DNA of 64,000 bases from Actinoplanes oryzae (GTDB taxonomy: Bacteria; Actinomycetota; Actinomycetes; Mycobacteriales; Micromonosporaceae). The stretch covers positions 1 to 64,000 of the forward strand of contig NZ_JAUQWH010000002.1 in NCBI RefSeq assembly GCF_030757795.1, read 5' to 3'. Every line of letters begins with the position of its first letter. The first letter of the stretch is position 1. Of this stretch, positions 35,571-44,165 are shown piece after piece. The position numbers and the translations under genes were made by a program. The notes under the pieces were generated by a model. The model searched no databases, had not been told where the DNA came from, and saw only the letters and a program-made list of their open reading frames with translations.

Positions 35571-36106
35571 CCGCCCCGCCCCGCTTCGGCACGGCAGCGG
35601 ACGTCGCCTGGATCGCCGCCGGGACGCGGGCGAGCCTCTCGGTGACGTCCGCGATCCCGCCGGTCTTCCCGGCGTACGCGACCCTGCACTGGGACGAGTC
35701 CGTGCCCATCGACGTCCACGAGCGCGCAGTCATCGACACCCTGACGCGCCACACCGCGGACCAGCCGTGGTGGCTCGGCTACCTGGAGACCGGCGCCCAC
35801 GACGTCGTCTTCGACCGGGCCCCGCGCGTCCCCCTGTACGCGGACTGGCCCTACGTCCTCGTGCAAGCCGGCCCCGCCCAGACCCTCACCTGGCGCCGCG
35901 GCCACATGCGCGGCGACGGCGCCCTCCCGGACCTGTTCTTCCCGCAGGACCGCACCTGGCTCGTCTCGGCCCTGTGGGACGACGTCTGGACCTGCGTCGG
36001 CGGCCCGGAGGACCTGATCGCTGCCCTGTGCCGTGAGCCGCACCTCAACGCCCGCCGGGTGACGACCGACGAGGACGCCCTCCCGCCCGGCCTGGCCCGC
36101 GACTGA
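35567..36106 (+). CDS. Hypothetical protein with probable CTG start
   Basis: The 179-residue product ([25 protein letters not shown]...) has no recognised domain; it contains many Trp and acidic residues and looks like a soluble, single-domain protein. The conserved-looking N terminus begins directly after a CTG that overlaps the aminotransferase stop (CTGA, 35567-35570) in the same way that ATGA/GTGA overlaps join other genes here. The first in-frame GTG downstream, at 35642, would remove 25 residues. CTG start is the best reading, but not certain. Confidence 0.6.
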   Translation: MTAPPRFGTAADVAWIAAGTRASLSVTSAIPPVFPAYATLHWDESVPIDVHERAVIDTLTRHTADQPWWLGYLETGAHDVVFDRAPRVPLYADWPYVLVQAGPAQTLTWRRGHMRGDGALPDLFFPQDRTWLVSALWDDVWTCVGGPEDLIAALCREPHLNARRVTTDEDALPPGLARD

Positions 36107-36152
36107 CCAGGGCGCCCCGCTGATCCGGCGTGACGCTCGGCTCGTCGGCCAC

Positions 36153-36158
36153 TAGCGT
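36153..36158 (+). promoter_or_regulatory. -10 element of leaderless GH16-like gene
   Basis: TAGCGT ends 7 nt before ATG 36166. Confidence 0.6.
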
Positions 36159-36165
36159 TCCCGGC

Positions 36166-36894
36166 ATGGAGGAGACGTTCGCCGGGGACGCGCTGAACAC
36201 CGATCTGTGGCTGCCGCACTACCTGCCGCACTGGAGTTCCCGTGCGGCCACCACGGCGACCTACGTCGTCTCGGGCGGGGAGCTGCGGCTCAGCATCCCG
36301 CCCGAGCAGGGGCTCTGGTGCGAGGAGCTGCATCCCGAGCCGCTGCGCGTGTCCGGCGTGCAGAGCGCGTGTGTGTCCGGGCCGGTGGGCAGCCCGATCG
36401 GCGGGCAGCCGTTCCGGGAGGGGCTGCTCGTCGCCGAGGAGTGCGGCTTCTGGGGGCACACGCCGCTCTACGGGCGGATCGAGGCGCGGCTGCGGGCGGT
36501 GCTGTCGCCCCGGTCCATGGCGGCCTTCTGGCTGGCGGGGGTGGAGGACAAACCCCAGCATTCCGGCGAGCTGTGCGTGATGGAGGTCTTCGGTTCGTCC
36601 GTACGGCCGGACGGCTGCGAGGTCGGTGTCGGCCTGCACAAGTTCCGCGACCCGGGGCTCACCGAGGACTGGTCCGCCGAGCGGCAGCCGCTGGACCCGG
36701 GCGACTTCCACGTCTATGCCGTCGACTGGCGGCCGGGCGCCGCGACGTTCTCGATCGACGGGCGGACCGTCAAGCGGATCGACCGGTCGCCGAACTATCC
36801 GATGCAGCTCATGCTCGCCGTCTTCGACTTCCCGGGGCGCGGCGCGGCCGGGCACACCCCCGAGCTGATCGTCGACTACGTACGGGCCATCTAA
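36166..36894 (+). CDS. GH16-like protein with altered catalytic motif
   Basis: The 242-residue protein has the jelly-roll pattern of GH16 (laminarinase/lichenase clan): FAGDALNTDLWLPHYLPHWS at the start, YGRIEARLRA, then GELCVMEVFG and the terminal FHVYAVDWRPGAATFSIDGRTVKRI strand. The catalytic E-x-D-x-x-E motif reads E135-L-C137-V-M-E140: both Glu remain but the helper Asp is Cys. There is no signal peptide from ATG 36166, so it would act in the cytosol or be exported without a leader. Start is supported by the -10 hexamer. Confidence 0.78.
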   Translation: MEETFAGDALNTDLWLPHYLPHWSSRAATTATYVVSGGELRLSIPPEQGLWCEELHPEPLRVSGVQSACVSGPVGSPIGGQPFREGLLVAEECGFWGHTPLYGRIEARLRAVLSPRSMAAFWLAGVEDKPQHSGELCVMEVFGSSVRPDGCEVGVGLHKFRDPGLTEDWSAERQPLDPGDFHVYAVDWRPGAATFSIDGRTVKRIDRSPNYPMQLMLAVFDFPGRGAAGHTPELIVDYVRAI

Positions 36895-36977
36895 TCGACA
36901 AACGTCGATTCACAGCGAACTTTGAGGTTGAGTTCAGCCGGTGGGCCCTAGGGTCGGAAATCGACGTTAATCGATTA
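36893..36977. promoter_or_regulatory. Cluster of AATCGA elements before the DUF4956 operon
   Basis: AATCGAC-AAAC-GTCGATT (36893-36910) is a perfect inverted repeat that includes the GH16 stop codon region. AATCGAC recurs at 36959 and a TAATCGATTA palindrome lies at 36968-36977. A possible promoter TTGAGT/TAGGGT (36928-36954, 15-nt spacer) sits between the two groups. Confidence 0.5.
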
Positions 36978-37045
36978 GACACCGCCGGGCCCACTTCCGT
37001 TCACGGACTGTTCGCCCGGCGGGGAGGCTGGGAGGTCCGTACGTC

Positions 37046-37627
37046 ATGGCGCGGCTCGTGTTGTTCGGTGCGGATCTGCTGGCGGCCGGGATCCTGGTCT
37101 TCGGCCTCTACTTCCCGCGCCACCGGCGCCGGGACCTGGTGGCGGCCTATCTGGGCGTCAACGTCGGGGTGCTGGCGGTCACCTGGTCGCTGAGCAGCGC
37201 CACGGTCGGCGCCGGGCTGGGGCTCGGGCTCTTCGGCGTGCTGTCGATCATCCGGCTGCGGTCGACGGAGCTGGGCCAGCACGAGGTCGCGTACTACTTC
37301 TCGGCGCTCGCCCTCGGCATCCTCGGCCCGCTGAGCGAGTCGGTCCTGTGGCTCGGCCCGAGCCTGATGGCACTGATCCTGCTCGTCGTCTACGCGGGCG
37401 ATCATCCGCGGCTGTTCCGCGACTACCAGCACCAGGTCGTCGTGCTGGACCGGGCCTTCACCGACCAGGTGGCGCTCGTGGCGTACCTCGAAGGGGTCCT
37501 CGGCGCCCGGGTGCACCAGGCCGCGATCGAGCGCCTCGATCTCGCGAACGACACCACCGTGGTGGACGTGCGCTTCGCGCGCCGCGCGGGTGTCCGCGAG
37601 CCGGAGCCGGCCGGTGTGCGGCGATGA
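37046..37627 (+). CDS. DUF4956 membrane protein
   Basis: The 193-residue protein has four membrane segments in its first 125 residues (GADLLAAGILVFGLYF, LVAAYLGVNVGVLAVTW, LGLGLFGVLSIIRLRS, LGPSLMALILLVVYAG), followed by a soluble C-terminal domain ([28 protein letters not shown]). The FGVLSIIRLRSTEL loop is the family hallmark. DUF4956 genes usually accompany VTC-domain and surface-polysaccharide-type genes, as here. A GGGAGG site precedes ATG 37046. The stop overlaps the next start (ATGA). Confidence 0.87.
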   Translation: MARLVLFGADLLAAGILVFGLYFPRHRRRDLVAAYLGVNVGVLAVTWSLSSATVGAGLGLGLFGVLSIIRLRSTELGQHEVAYYFSALALGILGPLSESVLWLGPSLMALILLVVYAGDHPRLFRDYQHQVVVLDRAFTDQVALVAYLEGVLGARVHQAAIERLDLANDTTVVDVRFARRAGVREPEPAGVRR

Positions 37628-38418
37628 TGCCGGCGATCGGGCTGGCCGAGCTGATCGAGCTCGCCGAGCTGCAGACCCGGATGGACCGCAAGTACGCCGT
37701 CCCGCGCGCCACCGTCGACGTCCTGCTCGGCGAGCTCGATGGCGCCGCGCGGGTGCTGGAGATCGACGGGCTGCGGTCGTTCCGCTACCACTCGGTGTAC
37801 TTCGACACCGACGACCTGACGAGCTACCGGCTGGCGGCCTATCAGCGGCGGCGCCGGTTCAAGATCCGGACGCGGACGTACCTCGACTCGGCCTCGTGCT
37901 GGCTCGAGGTGAAGACGGAGGGCGCCCGCGGCGGCACGGTGAAGGACCGGCGGCCGTACCGGACGGACCACCACGCCACCGTCACGCCCGGGCGGTCCTT
38001 CGTGGACGACCGGCTCGAGCCGCTGGCGATTCCCGGGCACACCGAGCTGGCGTTCGCTCCGACGCTGGTCACGCGCTACCGGCGGACCACGCTCTATCTG
38101 CCGGCCTCGGGCAGCCGCGTCACCGTCGACGTCGATCTCGCCTGGGAGTCCGGGGGTCACCGCCTCGGCACGCCGCACCTGGCCGTGATCGAGACCAAGA
38201 CCGGATCGGTGCCGTCCCCGGCGGACCGCCTGCTGTGGGCGCTCGGGCACCGCCCGGTCCGCATCTCCAAGTACGCCACCGGGCTGGCCGCCCTGCGCCC
38301 GGACCTGCCGAGTACGCCGTGGCGCCGCACGTTGCGCCGCCACTTCACCGCCGCCGGGGCGCCGATCGCCCCGGCCGGATCCAGCTGGCTGACCCTCGCA
38401 CACGACAGACAGGACTGA
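37624..38418 (+). CDS. VTC-domain protein, polyphosphate polymerase-like
   Basis: The 264-residue protein has the triphosphate-tunnel fold of VTC polyphosphate polymerases: LQTRMDRKYAVPRATVD, YHSVYFDTDDLTSYR, RRRRFKIRTRTYLDS, CWLEVKTEG and LAVIETKTG, giving the Arg/Lys/Glu residues that line the tunnel. Whether it makes polyphosphate is unknown for the bacterial members tied to DUF4956. It is coupled to DUF4956 upstream (ATGA overlap) and 3 nt from the DUF4353 gene downstream. Confidence 0.88.
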   Translation: MMPAIGLAELIELAELQTRMDRKYAVPRATVDVLLGELDGAARVLEIDGLRSFRYHSVYFDTDDLTSYRLAAYQRRRRFKIRTRTYLDSASCWLEVKTEGARGGTVKDRRPYRTDHHATVTPGRSFVDDRLEPLAIPGHTELAFAPTLVTRYRRTTLYLPASGSRVTVDVDLAWESGGHRLGTPHLAVIETKTGSVPSPADRLLWALGHRPVRISKYATGLAALRPDLPSTPWRRTLRRHFTAAGAPIAPAGSSWLTLAHDRQD

Positions 38419-38421
38419 CCG

Positions 38422-40182
38422 ATGCGCCGAATCCTCGTCCTCCCCGCCGTCCTGGCGCTGACAGCGGCCGCCCCTCCGGCCGCCGCGCTGGCCGCGGGCT
38501 CTTCGGCTGCCGCCCTTGCCGCGGGCCCGTTGGCTGCCTCTTCCGCCGCGAGCCCGGCGGCTGCCCCCCTCGTCGCGGGCCCGGCCGCTGCTCAGGCGTT
38601 GGCTGCCAACGCGCCCGATCACGACGACGCGGCCGACTACGTGTGGAGCAGCGCCGACGTACGGCCTGTCACCCTCACCGGGTCGACCGCCACGACCACC
38701 GCTCCGGGCGTCACCGTGGCGGGCAGCACGGTGACCGTCGCGGCGGCCGGCACGTACTCCTTCAGCGGCTCGCTCACCAATGGCCGGATCGTCGTGAACA
38801 GTACCGGCAGCGGCATCGTGCGGCTGATCCTCAACGGCGTGACCCTGGCGAACTCGACCGCGGCGCCGCTCGACGTGGTCGCCGCGCCCGAGGTGATGAT
38901 CGTGCTGGCCGACGGCACCACCAACCGGATCAGCGACGCGGCCACGCACGCGAGCACCGATCCGGCCAACGCCGCCCTCTACAGCGCGAGCAACCTGACC
39001 ATCACGGGCAACGGGACGCTCGCCGTGACGGGGAACGCGTACGACGGGATCGCCAGCGCGGACGGGCTCGTCGTCAACGGCGGCACTCTCCAGGTGACGG
39101 CCGTCGACGACGGCATCCGGGGCAAGGACTACCTCGTCGTGCAGGGCGGCAGCACCACGGTGACCGCGGGCGGGGACGGCCTCAAATCGGACAACGACGA
39201 GGACGCCACCCGCGGCTACGTCTCGGTCGCCGCAGGCACGGCCTCCGCCACGGCCACCGGCGACGCGGTCACCGCCGAGACAGACGTGATCGTCTCCGGC
39301 GGCACCCTGACCGCGAAGTCGGGCGGCGGCAGTACGGTCACCCCGGGCGACGCCTCCGCCAAGGGCCTCAAGGCCGGGGTCAGCGTGGTGATCAGCGACG
39401 GGCGGACCACGGTGGACGCCTCCGACGACGGCGTCCACTCCGACGCCGCCCTGACCGTGGACGGCGGCACGACGACGGTCGCCACCGGGGACGACGGTGT
39501 GCACGCCGAGGGCACGCTGGCGATCTCGGCGGGCACGGTCAGCGTCACCCGGTCGTACGAGGGGCTGGAGGGGCTCAAGGTCCTGATCAGCGGCGGCACG
39601 GTCAACGCCACCGCCACGGATGACGCCGTCAACGCGTCGGAGGAGGGGGTGCCGGAGATGCAGACCGCCCCGAACGCCACGATCGCGGTCTCGGGCGGCA
39701 CGGTGGTGGTCAGCGGCGGCACCGACGGGCTCGACTCGAACGGCACGCTGGCCCTCTCCGGCGGCACGGTCGTGGTGGCCGGCTCTCCGACGCGGGGCGG
39801 GGGCGAGGGCGGTCTCGACTCCAACGGCGCCCTGACCATCACGGGCGGCACGGTCCTGTCCACGGGGCTGAGCGCCACCACCAGCCAGCTGCCGGCGTCG
39901 GGTCAGGGCTGGATCTCGTACGCGTTCACCGCCAACCAGCCGGCCGGCACGGTGGTCCACCTCGCCACCAGCGCGGGCACCCAGATCGCGTCGTTCCAGC
40001 CCACCAAGGTCTTCAAGGGCGTGGTCTTCTCCGGCACCGGCATCACCCGGGGCACGACCTACGTGATCTACACGGGCGGCACCGTCTCGGGCACCGCCGT
40101 GGGCGGCGGCCTCTACACCGGCGGCACCCTCTCGGGCACGCGCGTCGGCACCGTCACTGCCGGCACCGCCACCCGCGGCTGA
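38422..40182 (+). CDS. Secreted carbohydrate-binding (DUF4353) repeat protein
   Basis: The 586-residue protein has a signal peptide, an Ala-rich segment with AAGPLAA-like repeats, and a long beta-helix-like region with recurring GGTxxVTxxDDGI/VHS turns (for example NGGTLQVTAVDDGIRGKDYLVVQGG). This is the DUF4353 carbohydrate-binding pattern. It ends with further Gly/Thr-rich repeats. With DUF4956 and VTC genes it forms an operon that probably shapes the cell surface; the ligand is unknown. Confidence 0.85.
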   Translation: MRRILVLPAVLALTAAAPPAAALAAGSSAAALAAGPLAASSAASPAAAPLVAGPAAAQALAANAPDHDDAADYVWSSADVRPVTLTGSTATTTAPGVTVAGSTVTVAAAGTYSFSGSLTNGRIVVNSTGSGIVRLILNGVTLANSTAAPLDVVAAPEVMIVLADGTTNRISDAATHASTDPANAALYSASNLTITGNGTLAVTGNAYDGIASADGLVVNGGTLQVTAVDDGIRGKDYLVVQGGSTTVTAGGDGLKSDNDEDATRGYVSVAAGTASATATGDAVTAETDVIVSGGTLTAKSGGGSTVTPGDASAKGLKAGVSVVISDGRTTVDASDDGVHSDAALTVDGGTTTVATGDDGVHAEGTLAISAGTVSVTRSYEGLEGLKVLISGGTVNATATDDAVNASEEGVPEMQTAPNATIAVSGGTVVVSGGTDGLDSNGTLALSGGTVVVAGSPTRGGGEGGLDSNGALTITGGTVLSTGLSATTSQLPASGQGWISYAFTANQPAGTVVHLATSAGTQIASFQPTKVFKGVVFSGTGITRGTTYVIYTGGTVSGTAVGGGLYTGGTLSGTRVGTVTAGTATRG

Positions 40183-40212
40183 CCGGCATCCGGGCCCGGC
40201 CGCCGCGTGGCA

Positions 40213-40362
40213 GCCGGGCCCGCGAGGTCACGCGCTTGCCGGGCCCGCGAGGTCACGAGCTCGCCGGGCCCGCGAGGTCACGTGGTCGCCCGGCCCGCGA
40301 GGTCACGTGGTCGCCCGGCCCTGGTCGTCGTGGGGCAGCCCGGCCCGCGAGGTCACGCGCAG
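40213..40362. repeat. Six tandem 25-bp units
   Basis: Exact 25-bp period from 40213 to 40362 with starts at 40213, 40238, 40263, 40288, 40313 and 40338. Five units contain CCCGCGAGGTCACG; the fifth is diverged. The last unit contains the stop codon of the minus-strand lipoprotein gene, so the array appears to have grown out of that gene's 3' end. Confidence 0.92.
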
Positions 40363-40868
40363 AGGCCGACGACCGGGTTGAGCCAGTCCGCCATCTGGTT
40401 GTTGAGGACCGTGTTGAGGTCCTTCATCGTCTTGATCTTGTTGAAGAAGGCCTCGTCGCCGGCGCTCTCGGTGAACTTGCTCGCCGACTGCGCCGCCGCC
40501 TGCTTGATGTCCGGGTCCTGCGCCGCCGCGGACTCCTTGCGCACCTGGGCGCCGATGTCCTTCAGCTGCTTGGCCGCGGCCTTGCGAGCGGTCTCGACGT
40601 TGTCGTCCTGATCCGCCTCCTTGTAGGCGATCATCTTCCCGAGCTCGCTGCCCAGCGACTTGATCTCGGTGTCGAAGATCTTGTCGAGCTTCGTGCAGAC
40701 GGATTTTGTGTTCGCCGAGTAGTCCGGCGGCGGGCTGGTGGTCGTGACCGCCGTCGTGGGCGTGTCCAACGGGGCCTCGCTCGCGGTGTCCGGCTCATCG
40801 CCGCCGGAGCAGCCCGCGCCGAGCAGGAGCAGGCCACCGAGAGTGGCGGCAACCAGGGCACGTCGCAT
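40353..40868 (-). CDS. Lipoprotein of unknown function
   Basis: The 171-residue protein has a lipoprotein signal (MRRALVAATLGGLLLLGAGC), a Thr/Pro/Ser linker and a helical domain rich in Lys, Asp and Ala (SVCTKLDKIFDTEIKSLGSELGKMIAYKEADQDDN...) with one Cys pair (SVCTK and GLCA at the end). No known family is recognised. ATG 40868 is chosen because the signal peptide starts there. Its stop codon lies inside the 25-bp repeat array. Confidence 0.75.
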   Translation of the reverse strand: MRRALVAATLGGLLLLGAGCSGGDEPDTASEAPLDTPTTAVTTTSPPPDYSANTKSVCTKLDKIFDTEIKSLGSELGKMIAYKEADQDDNVETARKAAAKQLKDIGAQVRKESAAAQDPDIKQAAAQSASKFTESAGDEAFFNKIKTMKDLNTVLNNQMADWLNPVVGLCA

Positions 40869-40987
40869 GACAAAGATCCTGTTCGTCGGGGACGTCCAAA
40901 CCCCGCGACGATACGTCCGCAGCCGCACAGCGTCCAACCGCCATGCCCCGGCCGGGTGGCGGCCGGGGCCTTTCGCGGACAGCCCGC

Positions 40988-41001
40988 TCACCACGTGGTG
41001 A
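40988..41001. promoter_or_regulatory. 14-bp palindrome
   Basis: TCACCACGTGGTGA is a perfect palindrome 120 nt upstream of the lipoprotein start and 172 nt upstream of the SARP start. It could be an operator for either. Confidence 0.45.
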
Positions 41002-41026
41002 AGGGCTGCGCACCCCCGTTGCAGCC

Positions 41027-41122
41027 GTTCCGCCTCCGCTGGGGGCGTGAGGGTTCAGCCGAGGCGGAACGACCTGAGGGTTCATGGTGCGGGACACCAC
41101 TCTCGTCCCGCTGTCGTTCCGC
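41027..41122. promoter_or_regulatory. Repeated GGCGGAAC / GTTCCGCC and TGAGGGTTCA elements
   Basis: GTTCCGCCTC (41027-41036), its complement GAGGCGGAAC (41061-41070) and GTCGTTCCGC (41113-41122) form two 10-bp inverted repeats. The 10-bp direct repeat TGAGGGTTCA occurs at 41048 and 41075. Direct repeats are what SARP regulators bind, so autoregulation is possible. Confidence 0.4.
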
Positions 41123-41172
41123 TCTCACAGGTTTATCGTCGAGGCCGAACGGCGGCTGGGACGGGAGATGCG

Positions 41173-44112
41173 ATGCGGTACGGCGTCCTGGGGCCGCTGC
41201 GCGTGAGCGGCACGGTCGGTGAGGTGCCGATCACGGCCGGGCGCGATCGCATCGTGCTGGCGATGCTCCTGCTGCGGGCCGGCCGGATCGTCGGACGCGA
41301 CGAGCTGATCGACGCGGTGTGGGGAGCCGGCGCCCCCGCGACCGCGCGGGGGCAGTTGCAGACCTGCGTGTCCCGGCTCCGGCGGGTGCTGCCGGAGGGC
41401 GCGATCCGCACCGACCCCGCGGGATACGCCATCGAGGCCGGCGTCGACGAGCTGGACCTGACCGAGTTTCTCCGGCTCGTCGCCCGCGCCCGCAGCGGTG
41501 GGGCGGAGCAGGGCGCGAAGCTGCTCCGGGAGGCGCTGCAGCTGTGGCGCGGGCCCGCCCTCGCCGGGCTGGACGCTCCGGCCGTGCGTCAGCAGGCCGC
41601 GGTGCTCGACGAGCAGCACGCCACGGCGGCCGAGGAGTGGGTCGAGCTGGAGCTGGCCGCCGGGCACGAGCGGGAGATCGTGGCGGAGCTGACCGGGCTG
41701 GCCGAGCGTTATCCGCTGCGCGAGCGGCTCCGCGGTCAGCTGATGCTGGCGCTGCACCGGCTCGGGCGGCAGGCCGACGCGCTGGCCGAGTTCCGCCGGG
41801 CCCGGCAGCTGCTGCGCGACGAGCTCGGCATCGAGCCCGGCCGGCCCCTGCAGGAGCTGCACCGGCTGATCCTGACCGGGGAGGCGGCGGCCGCGGCCCG
41901 GGAGTGGGCACCCGCGGGCCCGGTGCGCACGCTGCCGCGTACGGTCGGCGATTTCACCGGCCGTGCGGAGGTCCTGGCGCGACTCGTGCGCGGGGCCGGG
42001 CACCGGTCCGTGCTGACGATCGACGGGATGGCGGGCAGCGGCAAGACGACGCTCGCCCTGCGGGTCGCGGAGCTGGTCGGCGACGCCTATCCCGAGGTCC
42101 AGCTCTTCCTGGACCTGCACGGGCACAGCGACCATGCCCCGGTCGAGCCCGCGGCGGCGCTGTTGCTGCTGCTGGGACAGCTGGGCGTGCCGCCGGGCCG
42201 GATCCCGCCGGACGAGGACGGCCGGGCCGCGCTGTGGCGCTCCGAGCTGGCCGGCCGCCGGGCCCTGATCGTCCTCGACAACGCGGCGTCCAGCGACCAG
42301 GTCATCCGCCTGCTGCCCGGCTCGCCCACCAGCCTCTGCCTGGTGACCAGCCGACGCCGGCTCACCGGGCTGGACGATGCCCACCCCGAGGTGCTGGAGG
42401 TGCTCGACGAGCCGGAGGCGGTCGCGCTGCTCGGCCGCATCGTCGGCGAGCGCGTCGCCATGGAGCCGGCGGCCGCGCTGGAGCTGGTGCGGCTCTGCGG
42501 TTGCCTGCCGCTGGCGATCCGCCTGGCGGGCTCGCGCCTGGCCCACCGCCGGCGCTGGGCGGTGGCCGACCTCGTCCGGCGGCTGGGGGACTCGCTGCTG
42601 CCGGAGCTGGCCGCGGAGACCCGCACGGTCGCCGGTGCCTTCGGACTGTCCTTCCAGCAGCTGCCGGCCGCGGGGCAGCGAGTGTTCCGGCTGCTCGGCC
42701 TGCATCCCGCCCACGGGTTCCGTGCCGTCTCCGTCGCGGCGCTCGCGGGCCTCCCGCTGCGCACGGCCGAGGACCTCCTGGACGATCTGGTCGATGTCCA
42801 CCTCATCGAGGAGGTCGAGCCGGGGCGCTACCGGCTGCACGACCTGATCCGGCACTACGCGGCGACCCTGGCGGAGGCGCTGCCGTCCGAGGAGCGCGAC
42901 AGTGCCCTGACAGCCCTCGTCGACCTGCACCTGTACGCCTCCGCGGAGCTGAGCCGCGCGCAGGACCCGATGGCGGCGCGCGACTTTCCCCGCGGCGCCC
43001 CGGCCCGGCCCGACCTGGTGGCCGCGGCGGTCGCCGAGCCGCGCTGGCGCCCGGAGCAACAGCCCGCCCTGACCACGTTGATCCAGACGGCGGCAGCCCT
43101 GGGCGAGGCGGAGCAGGCGTGGCGGCTCGCCCGGGTCAACTGGCACTTCCTGTTCTACGGCGGCCACCTCGACGAGACGATCGCCACGCAGTCCGCCGCC
43201 CTGGCCGCGGCCCGTGCGGCAGGCGACGGCCCCGGCGTCTCCTCGGCGAGCAACTATCTGGCCTCGGGCCTGGTGCGGGCCGGACGGTTCACCGAGGCGC
43301 TGCAGCTGATCCGGGCGGTGGTCGACTACGAGCAGGAGAACGGCAGCCCGGAGATGGCGGCCCGGGCCCGCGGCAACATGGGTGAGGTGCTGTCCCGGCT
43401 CGGCCGGACCGCCGACGCGCTCCGGGAGATCGAGGTGGCCTACCGGGCGGAGCAGCGCTTCGCGCCGAACTGGGTCGTGGCCATGCGCAACCTGGCGCGC
43501 GGCTCGTACCTGCGGACCCTGGGGCGCTACGAGGAGTCGATACGCTCCACGCGGTTGACGCTGCAGGCCGCCGTCGAGCAGCGCCTCGAGTCTCTGGCCG
43601 CGTCCGCCCTCGCGCAGATCGCGGAGGCCCGGATCGGTCTCGGGCAGCTGGAGGTCGCCGAGCGCCTGCTGCGCAGCGCCCTTCCGCTGCTGCGCGCTCA
43701 CCAGGTGACGGGCGGCGAGTGCGACACCTACTACATCCTCGGACTGCTCGACCAGCGCCGCGGGCGGTACGAGAGCGCCGTCGAATGGTTCCTGAAGGGC
43801 CTGGGAGTGGCCCAGCGGGCGGGGATGTGGCCGATGATCGCGTCGGGCTCCAACGGGCTCGGCGCCGTCCTGCACGCGATGGGGGACGTGACCGGCGCCG
43901 CCGAGCTGCACACCCGGGCCCTGACGATCGCGCGTCAGACGGAGTTCGCCCCGGAGGAGGCGCGGGCCCTGCGCGGCCTGGGTGACTGCGTGTCCGCCGA
44001 GGATCCCGGTGCGGCCCGCCGGTACTGGCGGCGGGCCCTGGAGATCTTCGAGCGCATGGGCTCGCCCGAGCACGCCGAGCTGGCCGCGCGGCTGGCCGCC
44101 CTGGACGGCTGA
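41173..44112 (+). CDS. SARP-type regulator with NB and TPR domains (AfsR-like)
   Basis: The 979-residue protein has an OmpR-type DNA-binding domain (1-90, [11 protein letters not shown] to YAIEAG), a bacterial transcriptional activation domain (95-235, ending [18 protein letters not shown]), an NB-ARC-type ATPase with Walker [10 protein letters not shown] (285-293) and LIVLDNAAS, a winged-helix part, and TPRs at the C terminus. This is the large AfsR/SARP layout that controls secondary metabolism or development. Nearest metabolic targets are unclear: the PKS cluster is 30 kb away. ATG 41173 is chosen by domain start. Confidence 0.9.
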   Translation: MRYGVLGPLRVSGTVGEVPITAGRDRIVLAMLLLRAGRIVGRDELIDAVWGAGAPATARGQLQTCVSRLRRVLPEGAIRTDPAGYAIEAGVDELDLTEFLRLVARARSGGAEQGAKLLREALQLWRGPALAGLDAPAVRQQAAVLDEQHATAAEEWVELELAAGHEREIVAELTGLAERYPLRERLRGQLMLALHRLGRQADALAEFRRARQLLRDELGIEPGRPLQELHRLILTGEAAAAAREWAPAGPVRTLPRTVGDFTGRAEVLARLVRGAGHRSVLTIDGMAGSGKTTLALRVAELVGDAYPEVQLFLDLHGHSDHAPVEPAAALLLLLGQLGVPPGRIPPDEDGRAALWRSELAGRRALIVLDNAASSDQVIRLLPGSPTSLCLVTSRRRLTGLDDAHPEVLEVLDEPEAVALLGRIVGERVAMEPAAALELVRLCGCLPLAIRLAGSRLAHRRRWAVADLVRRLGDSLLPELAAETRTVAGAFGLSFQQLPAAGQRVFRLLGLHPAHGFRAVSVAALAGLPLRTAEDLLDDLVDVHLIEEVEPGRYRLHDLIRHYAATLAEALPSEERDSALTALVDLHLYASAELSRAQDPMAARDFPRGAPARPDLVAAAVAEPRWRPEQQPALTTLIQTAAALGEAEQAWRLARVNWHFLFYGGHLDETIATQSAALAAARAAGDGPGVSSASNYLASGLVRAGRFTEALQLIRAVVDYEQENGSPEMAARARGNMGEVLSRLGRTADALREIEVAYRAEQRFAPNWVVAMRNLARGSYLRTLGRYEESIRSTRLTLQAAVEQRLESLAASALAQIAEARIGLGQLEVAERLLRSALPLLRAHQVTGGECDTYYILGLLDQRRGRYESAVEWFLKGLGVAQRAGMWPMIASGSNGLGAVLHAMGDVTGAAELHTRALTIARQTEFAPEEARALRGLGDCVSAEDPGAARRYWRRALEIFERMGSPEHAELAARLAALDG

Positions 44113-44165
44113 GCAGTGGCACGGATCAACTGCACGCCCGCCCGCGCCGGGGGCAGGATGGAGGC

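Larger units (their letters stand above)
40869..41172. other. Divergent intergenic region upstream of SARP regulator
   Basis: This 304-base gap holds a perfect 14-bp palindrome TCACCACGTGGTGA (40988-41001) and a set of GGCGGAACGAC-like elements described separately. A promoter for either gene could not be placed with confidence. Confidence 0.55.

Noticed and set aside
40213..40362. CRISPR array
   Set aside because: Units are head-to-tail without unique spacers, and no cas genes are present.
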